This document shows positions 16,677-26,826 of a stretch of 64,000 nt of DNA, piece after piece. The stretch lies in assembly GCF_030158815.1 (NCBI RefSeq), contig NZ_BPFZ01000007.1:1-64000 (forward strand), given 5' to 3'. Both the position numbers and the translations under genes were made by a program. The first letter of the stretch is position 1, and each line of letters starts with the position of its first letter. The notes beneath the pieces were generated by a model. It saw nothing but the letters and a program-made list of their open reading frames with translations. It ran no database searches and was not told where the DNA came from. The stretch comes from Candidatus Phycosocius spiralis (lineage in GTDB: Bacteria; Pseudomonadota; Alphaproteobacteria; Caulobacterales; Aquidulcibacteraceae).

Positions 16677-19207
16677 CCCGCTGGCGCTATGGCGCACGCA
16701 TTGCGCTGACCGAGCTACGCGGTGGCATTAAGGGCTTTCGCCTCTTTTTGGTCTGCCTGGCCATCGGGGTTGCCGCCATTGCCGCAGCGGGCAGTATGGC
16801 GCAGGCGTTTCGATCTGGACTGGATGCAGAGCAACGGCGGATATTGGGCGGTGACTTTGTGCTTGCCCTACGCCAACGTACGCCAAGCCCGCAACAGCTT
16901 GCGTTTTTTCAGGCACGAGGCACCATTTCCACCGCCATTGATAGCAATACGATGGGCGGCTCAGGGGGTGGGCGTCGCCTGATCCAATTACGCGCAGTCG
17001 ATCAGACCCACCCACTGGAAGGGACGATCACTTTGGCGCCCCAAGCGCCCTTGCAAGAGCTCTTAATGAAAAAAGACGGCGTGTGGGGTGGGGTGGCTGA
17101 ACAAGCTCTCCTCGACGCCTTTAAGCTCAAAGTGGGCGATACACTGGAGCTACCCTATGGCAAGGTGCAGATCCGCGCCGTCCTCCTGAAAGAGCCAGAC
17201 GCCTTGGGCCGTGGCTTTGCCTTTTCGCCGCGCTTGATGATTTCAACCAAGGCTCTACAGCCCCTAAATCTCGCCCAACCCGGTGCTTTGTTTTCGTCCG
17301 CTTTGCGGGTGAAACTCACCAATCCAAGCGCCGCCGCCCAGACCAAAGCAGCCTTTGAAAAGGCCTTTCCGTTGGATGCGACAAGCCTGCGCGATAAGGC
17401 GCGCTCAGCCGAAGGGTTTGATCGCGCGCTTGACCGGATGGAGCTCTTTTTGTCCTGCGTTGGCTTTGCAGCCTTGCTCGCGGGTGGTTTGGGCGTGGCG
17501 GGGGCCGTTCGGGGGCATTTACAAACCCGGCGTAGCTCAATCGCGATCCTAAAAGCGATGGGGGCATCGGGTGGCGATGTGCGCTTGGCCTATGGCATTC
17601 AAATCCTCTGCTTGGCTTGCTTGGGGGCATTGCTGGGCGTTATCTTGGGTGGTGCCGCACCATTTCTAACGTCTTGGGTCTATGGCAGCGCTTTGCCGAT
17701 CCCCATTGATCTCGCTCTTTTTCCAAAGCCTTTGGCCTCGGCCTTTGGCATTGGCCTTGTGTGCGCTTTTGCCTTTGCAGCCCTACCGCTTGGTGCCGCG
17801 CGCGCCACCCCGCCTTCTCATTTATTGCGTGGCGGCGATGACGATAGCCCATCGCCACTTCTGGAAAGAAGTGCTGCAGGCCTCGGCCTTGTGGCTTTGG
17901 TGGCTCTTTTTGCTTGGACAAGCCCTGACCCCGGCATGGCTGTACTATTGGCGATTGGGTCAGGCATCGGCTGGCTCGCCTTTTATGGTTTAGGAAAAGC
18001 CGCGCAAGTTTTGGCCCACCGGGCCCCACGTCCGGGTGGCGCGTTAGGATTAGGGCTTGCAGCCCTTGGGGGTCCAGGTTCTTTAGCCCCTACCGCAGCG
18101 CCCGCTTTAGGATTGGGCTTGGCGCTTTTGGTAGCACTTGGGCAAATCCAATCCAATTTGGTCGCCCAAGTTCGCGACACGGCACCCGCTAAAGCACCCA
18201 GTGTGGCCTATACCGAAATTCCCGATGCGAAGGCCGCGGCGTTTGATGCTTTGGTGCGCAAAACCTTGCCCGAATTGAAGGCCGAAGATTATGGCCGCAC
18301 GCCGGTGATGACGATCCGGGTCATCTCCCTAAATGGGCAAGAGATTGACGTTGAAAAAGTAAAGGCCTCCGAACGCTGGTTCGTTGAGCAGGAAATCGGC
18401 GCAACATGGCAAGCGACACTCCCGGCAAGTGCCAGAATCGTTGAGGGCGATTGGTGGCCGCGAAACTGGAACGACCCCACCGATGCGCGGGTTAGCGTTG
18501 AAGTGGACGCCGCCAAAGGCATTGGCGCCAAAGTGGGCGATCGGTTGGGCATTTTAGTGTCTGGCCGCGAAGTGGAAGCGCGCATTGATAATCTGCGCAA
18601 AGTCGATTGGGGTGGGTTTGGGGCCAATTTCGCACTGGTTTTTGCCCCCGGCGCTTTTGAAGGGGCGCAGTTTCGCCATTTTGCCATTGCACGCCTGACC
18701 CCCGCCCAAGAAACCAAAATGACTGCGGCCTTAGCGCTGGATTTTCCAGCCGTTGGCATCGTGCGTGTGCGTGAAGCACTCGCGGCAGCAGGGGATTTAT
18801 TCGAAAGCCTTGCCATCGCCATTCAGGCGATTGCGGCGGTGGCATTGGTCGCGGGCGCTGCCGCTGTCGCGGGCGCTTTGGCGGCGGGTAGTAGACGACG
18901 CCTTTATGAGGCCGCGATCATGAAAAGCCTTGGCGCAAGTCGGGCCCGTATTGTCGCGGCGATGGCGATTGAGCAGGCCTGCGCCGGGTTGATTGCCGCA
19001 CTCATTGGCTCAGGCCTGGGCCTGGGTGCGGCCTATTTCATCGTTACTGGGGCGCTGGAGGCGCAATGGGTGTTGGACTTGAGATTGGTTGGTTCTATTG
19101 TGTTTGCTGGCGTCTGCGCGTTCGCATTGATTGGGATCGTCCTAGGGTTCGCCGCCCTTGGTCGCCCGACTTATCGGGTCTTGTCTGCCGCAGTTGAATT
19201 TGGCTAG
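16673..19207 (+). CDS. ABC transporter permease, YbbP type (FtsX-like, large)
   Basis: 844 aa. Begins RWRYGARIALTELRGGIKGFRLFLVCLAIGVAAIAAAGS, the usual YbbP start with the first membrane helix. A large periplasmic domain follows (to about residue 250). Then come the first FtsX core (FVGFAALLAGGLGVAGAVRGHLQTRRSSIAILKAMGAS), further helices, a second periplasmic domain (residues ~500-700) and the second FtsX core (LYEAAIMKSLGASRARI). The duplicated FtsX architecture and length fit YbbP. The 4-bp overlap with the ATPase gene shows an operon. Together with the neighbouring TesA-like lipase this suggests a role in envelope lipid handling, which is inference. Confidence 0.9.
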   Translation: MTRWRYGARIALTELRGGIKGFRLFLVCLAIGVAAIAAAGSMAQAFRSGLDAEQRRILGGDFVLALRQRTPSPQQLAFFQARGTISTAIDSNTMGGSGGGRRLIQLRAVDQTHPLEGTITLAPQAPLQELLMKKDGVWGGVAEQALLDAFKLKVGDTLELPYGKVQIRAVLLKEPDALGRGFAFSPRLMISTKALQPLNLAQPGALFSSALRVKLTNPSAAAQTKAAFEKAFPLDATSLRDKARSAEGFDRALDRMELFLSCVGFAALLAGGLGVAGAVRGHLQTRRSSIAILKAMGASGGDVRLAYGIQILCLACLGALLGVILGGAAPFLTSWVYGSALPIPIDLALFPKPLASAFGIGLVCAFAFAALPLGAARATPPSHLLRGGDDDSPSPLLERSAAGLGLVALVALFAWTSPDPGMAVLLAIGSGIGWLAFYGLGKAAQVLAHRAPRPGGALGLGLAALGGPGSLAPTAAPALGLGLALLVALGQIQSNLVAQVRDTAPAKAPSVAYTEIPDAKAAAFDALVRKTLPELKAEDYGRTPVMTIRVISLNGQEIDVEKVKASERWFVEQEIGATWQATLPASARIVEGDWWPRNWNDPTDARVSVEVDAAKGIGAKVGDRLGILVSGREVEARIDNLRKVDWGGFGANFALVFAPGAFEGAQFRHFAIARLTPAQETKMTAALALDFPAVGIVRVREALAAAGDLFESLAIAIQAIAAVALVAGAAAVAGALAAGSRRRLYEAAIMKSLGASRARIVAAMAIEQACAGLIAALIGSGLGLGAAYFIVTGALEAQWVLDLRLVGSIVFAGVCAFALIGIVLGFAALGRPTYRVLSAAVEFG

Positions 19208-19258
19208 GCTTGACCTCGATCCATTCTTTCCATCAATAGGAGTGACGAACTCAAATCC

Positions 19259-20026
19259 CTAAACCAGAAAACGCGCCATCCAATTGGCGAAGCGGGTGTG
19301 GGCATCACGTGCTTTACTTGCTTCATATCGAAAGGTCGGGTTGACGGAGGTTTCTTCATCAAATGAATGGGTGGCACCGGGGTAAATGTGCGTCTCAACA
19401 TGGCAGCCCGTGTTGGATAAAAGCTCAGCGGCCTTAAGGGGTAGGCTAATGCCGGCGAGGCTATCATTTTGAGCCAAGATAAAGGCAGTTGGGATTGTCT
19501 TTGTCCAGCCGCGTGATAAGGTTTGTGCGCCAATCCCACACCATGGATAGACTAAAAAAGTAGTTTTTAGACCAGCAAATAGGTCATGGGGCAGAGCTTC
19601 CAAATGTGCGTGGCGGGCACATTCTTGACCCAGAGCTAACGCATCCATGATTGACCAAGCACCATGGCTCCAACCCGCTAGACCTAATCGAGCTTTATCA
19701 ACCCAGTTTTGGTTGCGTGCCCAATCGAGGGAGGCAAGTACATCGCCCGCCCGCTCCCGGCCCCAAAGTCGCATGCCGCTACACACCAATAAACGGGCTT
19801 CTAGGAGAGTGATACCGCGCGGCGCAAACGAATTGACCAGTATGGAAGCCACCCCACGCGCGGCCGCAGCGGTGGCGTAATGAGGTTGTGGCCCGTTAGC
19901 ATCGCCGCAGCCATGCAAATACACGACAGTAGGAAATGGCCCTGGACCTACTGGTTTCACAATACGGTAAAAAGGTGCAAAGCGTTCGGCGCGGGCTGCG
20001 AGCGTTTCAACGGGCAGCTTTCTCAT
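19259..20026 (-). CDS. Dienelactone hydrolase family alpha/beta hydrolase
   Basis: 255 aa alpha/beta hydrolase. VVYLHGCGD forms the oxyanion strand. The nucleophile elbow is LAGWSHGAW (Ser at about residue 120), the acid is probably Asp in LAQNDSLAG and the general base His is in GATHSFDE. The fold and the late THSFD segment are typical of dienelactone-hydrolase-like proteins, although the nucleophile here is Ser rather than Cys. No signal peptide is clear. It lies 17 bp after the purH stop on the same strand, so may be read with purH. The substrate is unknown. Confidence 0.82.
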   Translation of the reverse strand: MRKLPVETLAARAERFAPFYRIVKPVGPGPFPTVVYLHGCGDANGPQPHYATAAAARGVASILVNSFAPRGITLLEARLLVCSGMRLWGRERAGDVLASLDWARNQNWVDKARLGLAGWSHGAWSIMDALALGQECARHAHLEALPHDLFAGLKTTFLVYPWCGIGAQTLSRGWTKTIPTAFILAQNDSLAGISLPLKAAELLSNTGCHVETHIYPGATHSFDEETSVNPTFRYEASKARDAHTRFANWMARFLV

Positions 20027-20043
20027 GGCAGCTATCGCCCACT

Positions 20044-21630
20044 CTAATGACGGAAATGGCGCATGTTTGTGAATACCATAGTGATGCCTGCTTCATCGGC
20101 TGCCGCAATCACCTCATCATCGCGGATAGAGCCACCTGGTTGGATAACAGCGGTTGCACCCGCTTCAATGGCTTGGATCAAGCCATCTGCAAACGGGAAA
20201 AAGGCGTCAGATGCACAGGCCGATCCCATGGTCGCAGGCTTTGGCCACCCAGCTGTCTCTGCGGCCTCAACAGCGCGCACGGCAGCGATACGCGCGGAAT
20301 CGCGCCGGTTCATTTGCCCAGCTCCAATCCCCGCTGTTACGCCCTGTTTCGCATAGACAATAGCATTGGATTTAACATGCTTGGCGACCCGGAATGCAAA
20401 CAACATATCGCTGATTTCTTGAGGCGTTGGGGCGCGCTTGGTGACGATCTTTAGATCGGGCAAGGTGATGCGCCCCGTATCGCGGTTTTGCACCAAAAAG
20501 CCACCTGCCAATGTGCGCCAGGTCAAGCCCGCTTGGCTTGGGTCCGGGAGCCCGCCAGCCAGCAAAAGTCGCAAATTCTTCTTGGTTGCAAAAATAGCTT
20601 TAGCTTCTTCGTCGGCATCGGGCGCGATGACTACTTCGGTAAAAATCTTGATAATTTCTTCGGCGGCAGCGCCATCGAGTGTGCGGTTACACGCCACAAT
20701 CCCGCCAAAGGCCGAAACCGGATCACACGCCAGCGCGCGCTCATAGGCTTCTTTGAGGCTTTTACCCAATGCCACACCACAGGGATTGGCGTGTTTGATA
20801 ATCGCGACACCCGCCGCTTCATGGGCATCAAACTCAGCGACCAACTCATAGGCCGCATCGGTGTCATTCAAATTGTTATAGGATAATTCCTTGCCTTGCA
20901 GCTGGCGGGCGGTGGAAACGCCGGCCCGGTTCTCGGTCGTGCGGTAAAAGGCGGCGACTTGATGGGGATTCTCGCCATAGCGCAGGGTTTGGACTTTGGA
21001 TCCACCAAAGGCGCGCCAGTCTGGGCTATTTTCTCCGACCTGATCGGCGTACCAGTTTGAAATCGCGGCATCATAAACGGCGGTGCGGGCATAAGCTTTA
21101 GCGGCGAGCTTTTTGCGGGTGGCCTCAGTGGTGCCGCCAAGGTCCGCCATATCGCGTAAAACCGCTTTGACATCATCAAGGTCCGTCGCAACGGCGCACC
21201 ATCCAAAGTTCTTGGCACCCGCCCGGATCATCGCCGGGCCACCAATATCAATGTTCTCAACGCAGGTCTCAAAGTCCGAACCTGCCGCCAGGGTCGCTTC
21301 AAATGGATAGAGATTTACCCATAAGAGGTCGATGCCTGATATGCCATGCGCGCTCATCGCGCTTTGATGCTCTGGGTGGTCGCGCAAAGCTAGAAGCCCG
21401 CCATGTACATTGGGATGTAAGGTCTTAACCCGGCCATCCATCATTTCGGGAAAGCCCGTGATGTCAGCCACGTCCACAACCGAAAGCCCCGCAGCGGCGA
21501 GTGCTTTGCTGGTCCCGCCCGTTGAGATCAAGCGCACGCCTTGGCTTGCCAAATCCTTTGCCATCTCGATCAAGCCAGTCTTGTCCGAAACCGAAATAAG
21601 GGCAGTGCGGACAGGGCGGATCATAGACAT
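20044..21630 (-). CDS. purH: Bifunctional AICAR transformylase / IMP cyclohydrolase PurH
   Basis: 528 aa from the ATG at 21630, which has GGAG nine bases upstream; a longer frame to 21645 lacks such a site. The N-terminal IMP cyclohydrolase domain shows [22 protein letters not shown] and the DGRVKTLHP motif. The C-terminal AICAR formyltransferase domain has LRYGENPHQ and the catalytic [11 protein letters not shown], ending in [16 protein letters not shown]. It performs the last two steps of de novo purine synthesis (AICAR to IMP) in the cytoplasm. Full length, with no odd features. Confidence 0.97.
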   Translation of the reverse strand: MSMIRPVRTALISVSDKTGLIEMAKDLASQGVRLISTGGTSKALAAAGLSVVDVADITGFPEMMDGRVKTLHPNVHGGLLALRDHPEHQSAMSAHGISGIDLLWVNLYPFEATLAAGSDFETCVENIDIGGPAMIRAGAKNFGWCAVATDLDDVKAVLRDMADLGGTTEATRKKLAAKAYARTAVYDAAISNWYADQVGENSPDWRAFGGSKVQTLRYGENPHQVAAFYRTTENRAGVSTARQLQGKELSYNNLNDTDAAYELVAEFDAHEAAGVAIIKHANPCGVALGKSLKEAYERALACDPVSAFGGIVACNRTLDGAAAEEIIKIFTEVVIAPDADEEAKAIFATKKNLRLLLAGGLPDPSQAGLTWRTLAGGFLVQNRDTGRITLPDLKIVTKRAPTPQEISDMLFAFRVAKHVKSNAIVYAKQGVTAGIGAGQMNRRDSARIAAVRAVEAAETAGWPKPATMGSACASDAFFPFADGLIQAIEAGATAVIQPGGSIRDDEVIAAADEAGITMVFTNMRHFRH

Positions 21631-21715
21631 GAGGATAGGCTCCAAACTGGGAGTAAAGGTAAGAAGTGCGCTTTATAGGGTGTGAATTGCGTGCTGGCGA
21701 CCTAGCCTTAACAGC

Positions 21716-22426
21716 CTAAAGCTTGGCCTTATGCTTTAGGGTTTTGACTTGATCGGCAGGATTGGGTGTTTTGGGCTTATAGTGACATAGGTTGGCGATC
21801 CCACAGCGCCAGCATGCGGGCTTGCGGGCATCACAGACATAGCGCCCATGCAGGATCAACCAATGGTGCGCGCCCTGTTTATAAGCGCTTGGTGTGACGC
21901 GATCTAAAATCGCTTCCACTTGGTCAGGCGTTTTGCCCGGAGCCAGACCTGTTCGATTGCTTACCCTAAAAATATGGGTATCGACCGCGATAGTGGGTTC
22001 ACCAAAGGCTTCGTTCAAAACAACATTAGCTGTCTTTCGGCCCACGCCTGGTAGGGCTGTTAATGCATCGCGGTCGCGGGGAACTTCGCCACCATGATGT
22101 TCAAGCAACAGACGAGATAGGGCTATGACATTTTTTGCCTTAATGCGCCAAAGACCGATGGTTTTGATGAAATCGGCCACTTTTTTTTCGCCCAAAGCTA
22201 CCATTTTAGCCGGGGTATCAGCAGCAGCAAAGAGCCCATTGGTGGCCTTATTGACGGCAATATCGGTGGTTTGTGCTGATAGTGCGACCGCCACCAGCAA
22301 AGTATAGGGGTTAGAATAATGCAATTCGGTTTTGGGATCAGGGCGCTCTTTAGCCAATTGGGCATAAAGGGCTGCGATTGCATCGCGCTTTAGCTTTGAC
22401 TTTGGGGCTTTGGCTGGGGTTTTCAT
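21716..22426 (-). CDS. nth: Endonuclease III (DNA glycosylase/AP lyase)
   Basis: 236 aa. The helix-hairpin-helix LPGVGRKTANVVLNEAFG carries the catalytic Lys, followed by AVDTHIFRVSNR with the catalytic Asp. The C-terminus has the four-cysteine iron-sulfur cluster loop (CDARKPACWRCGIANLC, spacing C-x6-C-x2-C-x5-C). It excises oxidised pyrimidines in base-excision repair. The N-terminal ~20 residues are Lys-rich, an extension common in alphaproteobacterial Nth. It is divergent from the DUF2244 gene, a frequent neighbour. Confidence 0.96.
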   Translation of the reverse strand: MKTPAKAPKSKLKRDAIAALYAQLAKERPDPKTELHYSNPYTLLVAVALSAQTTDIAVNKATNGLFAAADTPAKMVALGEKKVADFIKTIGLWRIKAKNVIALSRLLLEHHGGEVPRDRDALTALPGVGRKTANVVLNEAFGEPTIAVDTHIFRVSNRTGLAPGKTPDQVEAILDRVTPSAYKQGAHHWLILHGRYVCDARKPACWRCGIANLCHYKPKTPNPADQVKTLKHKAKL

Positions 22427-22535
22427 GGCACCGATTTAAGCAGCGAAGTCTTTATCGTATAGTCATGATGCGCCGTGGCAATACAGCCAGAATAAAGGCG
22501 CTGTCCTTTATCGTTTTTTGCGCTAGGTTATAGGC

Positions 22536-23081
22536 ATGAGCAGTCTGATCACAACGCTTGCGCAACCGCCTGAATTTTCCTCAGGCGATGCCATTTATAT
22601 GGATGCCGTGCTGCGTCCCAACCGTTCCTTGTCCAAGCGGGGCTTCCTGATCTTTATGCTGGCTTTGATTGCGATGAGCATCTCTGTCAGCTTAGTTTTT
22701 ATATCAATAGGTGCTTGGCCAATTGTTGGATTTTTTGGATTGGACGTCTTGTTGGTTTATTTGGCCTTTAAAGCCAATTTCAAGGCAGGCACGCGCGAAT
22801 GCGAGACCGTCAAGGTCAGCGCTTCACAGATTGCTATTTCCAAGACTTGCCCTAAGGGGCGAGTGGGCTGGTGGCGCGTCCCGCCTAGTTTTGCGCGCGT
22901 GGTGATTGAAGAGCACAAGGCCGATGAAGCCAAAGTTGTGTTAGCCGCCGGGGGTGGGGAATTGCCTTTGGCCAATTGCCTTTCCTCGGATGAGCGACGC
23001 GCGTTTGGTGCCGCCCTTAAGGTCGCCTTGCATCAAGCGCGTAGCGAACGTTACGCGACTGAAACCTCAGTTTACCTTTAG
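22536..23081 (+). CDS. DUF2244 family integral membrane protein
   Basis: 181 aa. Contains [16 protein letters not shown], two adjacent membrane helices (residues ~35-85, with [20 protein letters not shown]), then a soluble C-terminal half with [13 protein letters not shown]. The order LRPNRSLS, paired helices, GAWPVxGFfGLDV is diagnostic of DUF2244. Function is unknown in the family. It is divergently transcribed from nth with about 110 bp between. Glyoxalase I follows after 19 bp, so the two may form one unit. Confidence 0.85.
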   Translation: MSSLITTLAQPPEFSSGDAIYMDAVLRPNRSLSKRGFLIFMLALIAMSISVSLVFISIGAWPIVGFFGLDVLLVYLAFKANFKAGTRECETVKVSASQIAISKTCPKGRVGWWRVPPSFARVVIEEHKADEAKVVLAAGGGELPLANCLSSDERRAFGAALKVALHQARSERYATETSVYL

Positions 23082-23100
23082 CAGGGTGAAAGGCTGGATT

Positions 23101-23571
23101 ATGGACTATTTGCATACGATGATCCGCGTTGGAAATTTAGACGCAGCTCTTGATTTTTTCTGCGGCGGTTTGGGATTGATCGAAGTGCGCCGAACCCAAA
23201 ATGAGCAGGGGCGCTTTACTTTGGTGTTTTTAGCAACACAAGGTGATGCGGAACGCTTTAAGGCCCATGCCGAAACCTCCACACCTGGCTTGCCAGCAGG
23301 CTTTCCGATGCTGGAGCTAACCCATAATTGGGATGAAGTGACTTATGAGGGTGGTCGAAATTTTGGCCATTTGGCTTACCGCGTTGATGATATTTATACT
23401 TTATGCGCCCATCTTGCTGCCCGTGGCGTAGTGATTAACCGGCCACCCCGCGATGGCCATATGGCCTTTGTCCGCTCGCCTGATGGCATATCGGTAGAAT
23501 TGCTCCAGAAAGGACAACCCCTTGCCCCGCAAGAACCTTGGGTGAGTGCACCCAATCAAGGGGTTTGGTAA
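23101..23571 (+). CDS. gloA: Lactoylglutathione lyase (glyoxalase I), VOC family
   Basis: 156 aa from the ATG at 23101 (the open frame runs further upstream but overlaps DUF2244). [18 protein letters not shown] is the family start with the first metal ligand His5. The other ligands are the Glu in MLELTHNW, the His in [11 protein letters not shown] and the Glu in [10 protein letters not shown], matching E. coli GloA His5/Glu56/His74/Glu122. It converts the methylglyoxal-glutathione hemithioacetal to S-lactoylglutathione. The next gene starts 3 bp after its stop. Confidence 0.93.
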   Translation: MDYLHTMIRVGNLDAALDFFCGGLGLIEVRRTQNEQGRFTLVFLATQGDAERFKAHAETSTPGLPAGFPMLELTHNWDEVTYEGGRNFGHLAYRVDDIYTLCAHLAARGVVINRPPRDGHMAFVRSPDGISVELLQKGQPLAPQEPWVSAPNQGVW

Positions 23572-23574
23572 CAA

Positions 23575-24546
23575 ATGCTCAAACGTCACAAGCCTTGGCA
23601 AGCTTTAAGAGCACTGATGATGATGGGTTTAGCGGGTCTGAGCGTCACCGCTTGCAGCACAGACATGCCCAAGGCCGTGGCGGAAGCGCGATATAGGTCC
23701 AATACCTCAGCCTTTATCAGCCTTAGTGACGGGGTTAGGTTGCATGTGCGCGATGAAGGCCCACGCGATGGCCCGGTCTTGATACTTGCCCATGGTTCCA
23801 ACGCCTCGCTTCATACCTGGGAGCGTTGGGTAGAGGTCTTGAAGGCAAACTGGCGATTGATCAGCTTTGATTTTCCGGGCCACGGCCTAACCGGGCCATC
23901 TAAAAGTCGGCGTTATGATGGGGCAAGCTATGTGCAGGTGGTTGATGAATTGGCCCAGTATTTTGGCGTCAGCCGATTTGTTCTCGCAGGTCATTCTATG
24001 GGGGGTGGTGTGGCATGGCGCTATGCTTTAGCGCACCCCGAAAAATTATCCGGTCTCATTTTGGTAGATGCAGCAGGTTACCCAAGAGAAACGAAGGCCA
24101 TACCGCTTGTGTTTCGCATCGCGCGCGCACCGATATTAGGGGAAGCCTTATCAGTGTGCACCACCAAAGGCATGATTGCGGCCAATTTGAAACAGGTTAT
24201 GGTCGATGATGCTTTGGTAACGCCCCATATGGTGCAGCGTTATTATGACCTACTCATGCGCGAAGGTAACCGACAAGCGACCTTGGACAGAATGCGCGCC
24301 AAACCCAATCTGCCCGACGCTTATCAATCGATTCCAACTATTAAAGTGCCTACTTTAATTCTGTGGGGGGAGGAAGATCCATGGATCCCCCTCTCAGACG
24401 CCCGCCGCTTTGCCCGAGAGATTAAAGGCGCAAAGTTCGTAAGCTATCCAGGCATTGGCCATCTGCCGCAAGAGGAAATGCCAAAGGAAACAGCGCTGGT
24501 AGTAGGCAACTTCCTACAGCATATTGAAGCTGTCACATCACCATAA
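23575..24546 (+). CDS. Alpha/beta hydrolase, probable lipoprotein
   Basis: 323 aa. N-terminal signal with a lipobox-like LSVTAC (Cys at about residue 27), suggesting lipid anchoring to the envelope. The hydrolase core has ILAHGSNASLHTW (oxyanion HG), FDFPGHGLTG, nucleophile elbow LAGHSMGGGVA (Ser at about residue 142), acid Asp in LWGEEDPWIP and base His in PGIGHLPQEE. It resembles lipases or epoxide-hydrolase-like esterases. It sits directly after gloA and may be cotranscribed. The substrate is unknown. Confidence 0.83.
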   Translation: MLKRHKPWQALRALMMMGLAGLSVTACSTDMPKAVAEARYRSNTSAFISLSDGVRLHVRDEGPRDGPVLILAHGSNASLHTWERWVEVLKANWRLISFDFPGHGLTGPSKSRRYDGASYVQVVDELAQYFGVSRFVLAGHSMGGGVAWRYALAHPEKLSGLILVDAAGYPRETKAIPLVFRIARAPILGEALSVCTTKGMIAANLKQVMVDDALVTPHMVQRYYDLLMREGNRQATLDRMRAKPNLPDAYQSIPTIKVPTLILWGEEDPWIPLSDARRFAREIKGAKFVSYPGIGHLPQEEMPKETALVVGNFLQHIEAVTSP

Positions 24547-24589
24547 AGCCCTAAGCGTGACATTAGGGAATTAGATCTCATGCAATGTG

Positions 24590-24608
24590 CTGTCACCAAA
24601 TGTGACAG
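24590..24608. repeat. Short perfect inverted repeat upstream of glmS
   Basis: CTGTCAC, five bases, GTGACAG; 82 bp before the glmS start codon. There is no T-run, so an operator or a processing hairpin is as likely as a terminator of the preceding gene. Confidence 0.4.
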
Positions 24609-24690
24609 AGATAAGGCTGGTCTTATTGGACTATGCTTTCTATTAGCGTGGAGAATGATTGACCATGTTTGACTTAAAGGACGCTTCGGC

Positions 24691-26514
24691 ATGTGCGGCA
24701 TCATTGGAATTCTGGGTCAACAAGGTGTTACGGCACGCTTAATAGAAGCGCTAAAGCGGTTAGAATATCGCGGCTATGATAGTGCTGGCGTTGCCACTTT
24801 GGTGGATGGCCTCATTGAAAGACGCCGGGCGCATGGCAAGATCAAGAACCTTGAAGATGTATTGGTCCAAAAACCTTTGGCAGGGCTAACCGGCATCGGT
24901 CATACCAGATGGGCGACCCATGGTGCGCCTACAACCCGCAATGCCCACCCCCATGCCACTACCCGCGTGGCAGTGGTGCACAACGGCATCATCGAAAATT
25001 TTCGTACTTTACGCAGCGAACTTGAGGCCGAGGGTCGTATTTTTGATTCAGAAACGGACACAGAAGTCATTACCCAATTGATCTCACTCGCTTTAGAGCT
25101 TGGGGCCAATCCAAAAGAAGCGGTCGTTGAAGCGCTTAAACGGGTACGTGGGGCTTTTGCGATTGCCTGCTTATTTGCTGGCGAAAATGATCTTCTTATC
25201 GGCGCACGGCAAGGCAGCCCCTTAGTCGTTGGTGTAGGTGAGGGTGAGATGTATTTGGGCTCGGACGGTATTGCCGTTGCGCCTTTTACCAACCGCGTCA
25301 TTTATCTCGATGAAGGCGATCTTGTTGTGCTAACCCGCACCAGTCACGCGATTTATGATGCGGGTCACCAGCCTGTAACCCGTGAGGTCAAATCTGTTGC
25401 CGCAAGTGCTGCTGCGGTCGAAAAAGGCAATTATCGTCATTATATGCAAAAGGAAATTCATGAGGAGCCTGACGCTGCTGCCCGCACCATAGGTCATTAT
25501 ATTGATCCTTTGGAAGAAACATTAGCTTTACCCAATTGTGGTGTCGATTTTGCTGTTATTGACCAATTGTGGATCGTGGGTTGCGGCACCGCTTATCTCG
25601 CGGGTCGGGTTGGCGAATATTGGTTTGAGCAAGTGGCGGGCCTCGCCTGTGAAGTCGATATCGCCTCTGAATTTCGCTACCGCGAACCCGTAGCTGCAGG
25701 TCGGGCAGCGGCTTTATTCATCTCCCAATCTGGGGAAACCGCCGATACGCTCGAAGCACTTCGCCTTTGTAAACGTAAGGGCTGGAAGACCATCGCTGTT
25801 GTTAATGTGCCTGAAAGTTCGATTGCGCGCGAGGCTGATGCAATCCTACCGACCCTCGCCGGCCCCGAAATTGGCGTGGCTTCTACAAAGGCCTTTGTTG
25901 CGCAATTATCAGCTTTGGCCGCAATTGCAGTTGCCGCTGCACGGACGCGTCAAAAAATCGACCGCGGGGAAGAGCGCCACCTCTGCCATCTACTCATGGA
26001 AACGCCGCGCCTGATAGGTGAAGCAATAAAAGTTGAAGCCGCTATTGCCGCTGCCGCTAAAGAGTCCAGCCACGCTCGCTCCATCATCTATATTGGGCGG
26101 GGCATGTCTTATCCGATCGCACTGGAAGCTGCCTTAAAGCTGAAAGAAATCAGTTATATCCATGCTGAAGGCTATGCGGCGGGGGAGCTGAAACATGGCC
26201 CTATCGCGCTTATCGATGAAGTGACGCCGGTGTTTGCGATCGCGCCTTATGATCATTTGTTTGAAAAAACGATTTCTAACGTGCAAGAAATTGCGGCACG
26301 CAAAGGCCGTGTGACATTATTCTCTGATGCGCAAGGCATTGAAGAAGCAGGTGATGTCGCGCGCCATGTGATTGAAGCCCCCAAAGCCGATCCCTTCGTG
26401 GCACCCATCGTTTATTCACCCTTGATTCATTTGTTGGCTTACCATGTTGCCTTAGCCAAGGGCACAGACGTCGACCAGCCGCGCAATCTGGCAAAATCAG
26501 TGACCGTTGAGTGA
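24691..26514 (+). CDS. glmS: Glutamine-fructose-6-phosphate aminotransferase (isomerizing)
   Basis: 607 aa, the usual length. Starts MCGIIGILG, so the catalytic N-terminal Cys is exposed after Met removal. The glutaminase domain carries GHTRWATHGAP and VHNGIIEN. Two SIS domains follow (ISQSGETADTLEALR and the second around IGRGMSYPIALEAALKLKEISYIHAEGY), and the end is DQPRNLAKSVTVE. It makes glucosamine-6-phosphate, the entry to UDP-GlcNAc for peptidoglycan and LPS. No ribozyme-like leader is seen upstream. It converges with tkt. Confidence 0.97.
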   Translation: MCGIIGILGQQGVTARLIEALKRLEYRGYDSAGVATLVDGLIERRRAHGKIKNLEDVLVQKPLAGLTGIGHTRWATHGAPTTRNAHPHATTRVAVVHNGIIENFRTLRSELEAEGRIFDSETDTEVITQLISLALELGANPKEAVVEALKRVRGAFAIACLFAGENDLLIGARQGSPLVVGVGEGEMYLGSDGIAVAPFTNRVIYLDEGDLVVLTRTSHAIYDAGHQPVTREVKSVAASAAAVEKGNYRHYMQKEIHEEPDAAARTIGHYIDPLEETLALPNCGVDFAVIDQLWIVGCGTAYLAGRVGEYWFEQVAGLACEVDIASEFRYREPVAAGRAAALFISQSGETADTLEALRLCKRKGWKTIAVVNVPESSIAREADAILPTLAGPEIGVASTKAFVAQLSALAAIAVAAARTRQKIDRGEERHLCHLLMETPRLIGEAIKVEAAIAAAAKESSHARSIIYIGRGMSYPIALEAALKLKEISYIHAEGYAAGELKHGPIALIDEVTPVFAIAPYDHLFEKTISNVQEIAARKGRVTLFSDAQGIEEAGDVARHVIEAPKADPFVAPIVYSPLIHLLAYHVALAKGTDVDQPRNLAKSVTVE

Positions 26515-26826
26515 TTTGGTGTCTGAACGGATGCATCACAACGTTCCACCAATCAATTCATGAAAATGGATCGGCTTGGAACCGTCAACCAGCTCCATTG
26601 CCATCCGGTAAGCTTGATGATTGGACACGCCTAAGTCGAAAAACGGGTCTTGGTCCTACATCGGACGCCTTATTCCGTGTGTCCCCATGCACCTGAGGTG
26701 CATGGGGACATATGGATCCAACAGTATCGTCTCACGTTTCTAGATATGGTGCGTCCACCAAGCCACCCTGTAGAACAAGCACGCGCTTTGATGGGTATTC
26801 TCAGAAAAGAACAAGGGGTGTCATTT
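26515..26826. other. Convergent intergenic region glmS/tkt
   Basis: 312 bp between two gene ends. Contains the strong palindrome at 26680-26710; no coding sequence supported. Confidence 0.6.
26680..26710. terminator. Perfect 14-bp inverted repeat, possible bidirectional terminator
   Basis: TGTCCCCATGCACC, loop TGA, then the exact reverse complement. Lies between the convergent ends of glmS and tkt. There is no T-tract on either side, so a bidirectional terminator or an extragenic palindromic element are both possible. Confidence 0.5.

Noticed and set aside
24590-24608. glmS riboswitch or ribozyme
   Set aside because: Only a simple 7-bp inverted repeat is present; none of the conserved core of a glmS ribozyme is visible, and such ribozymes belong to Gram-positive bacteria.
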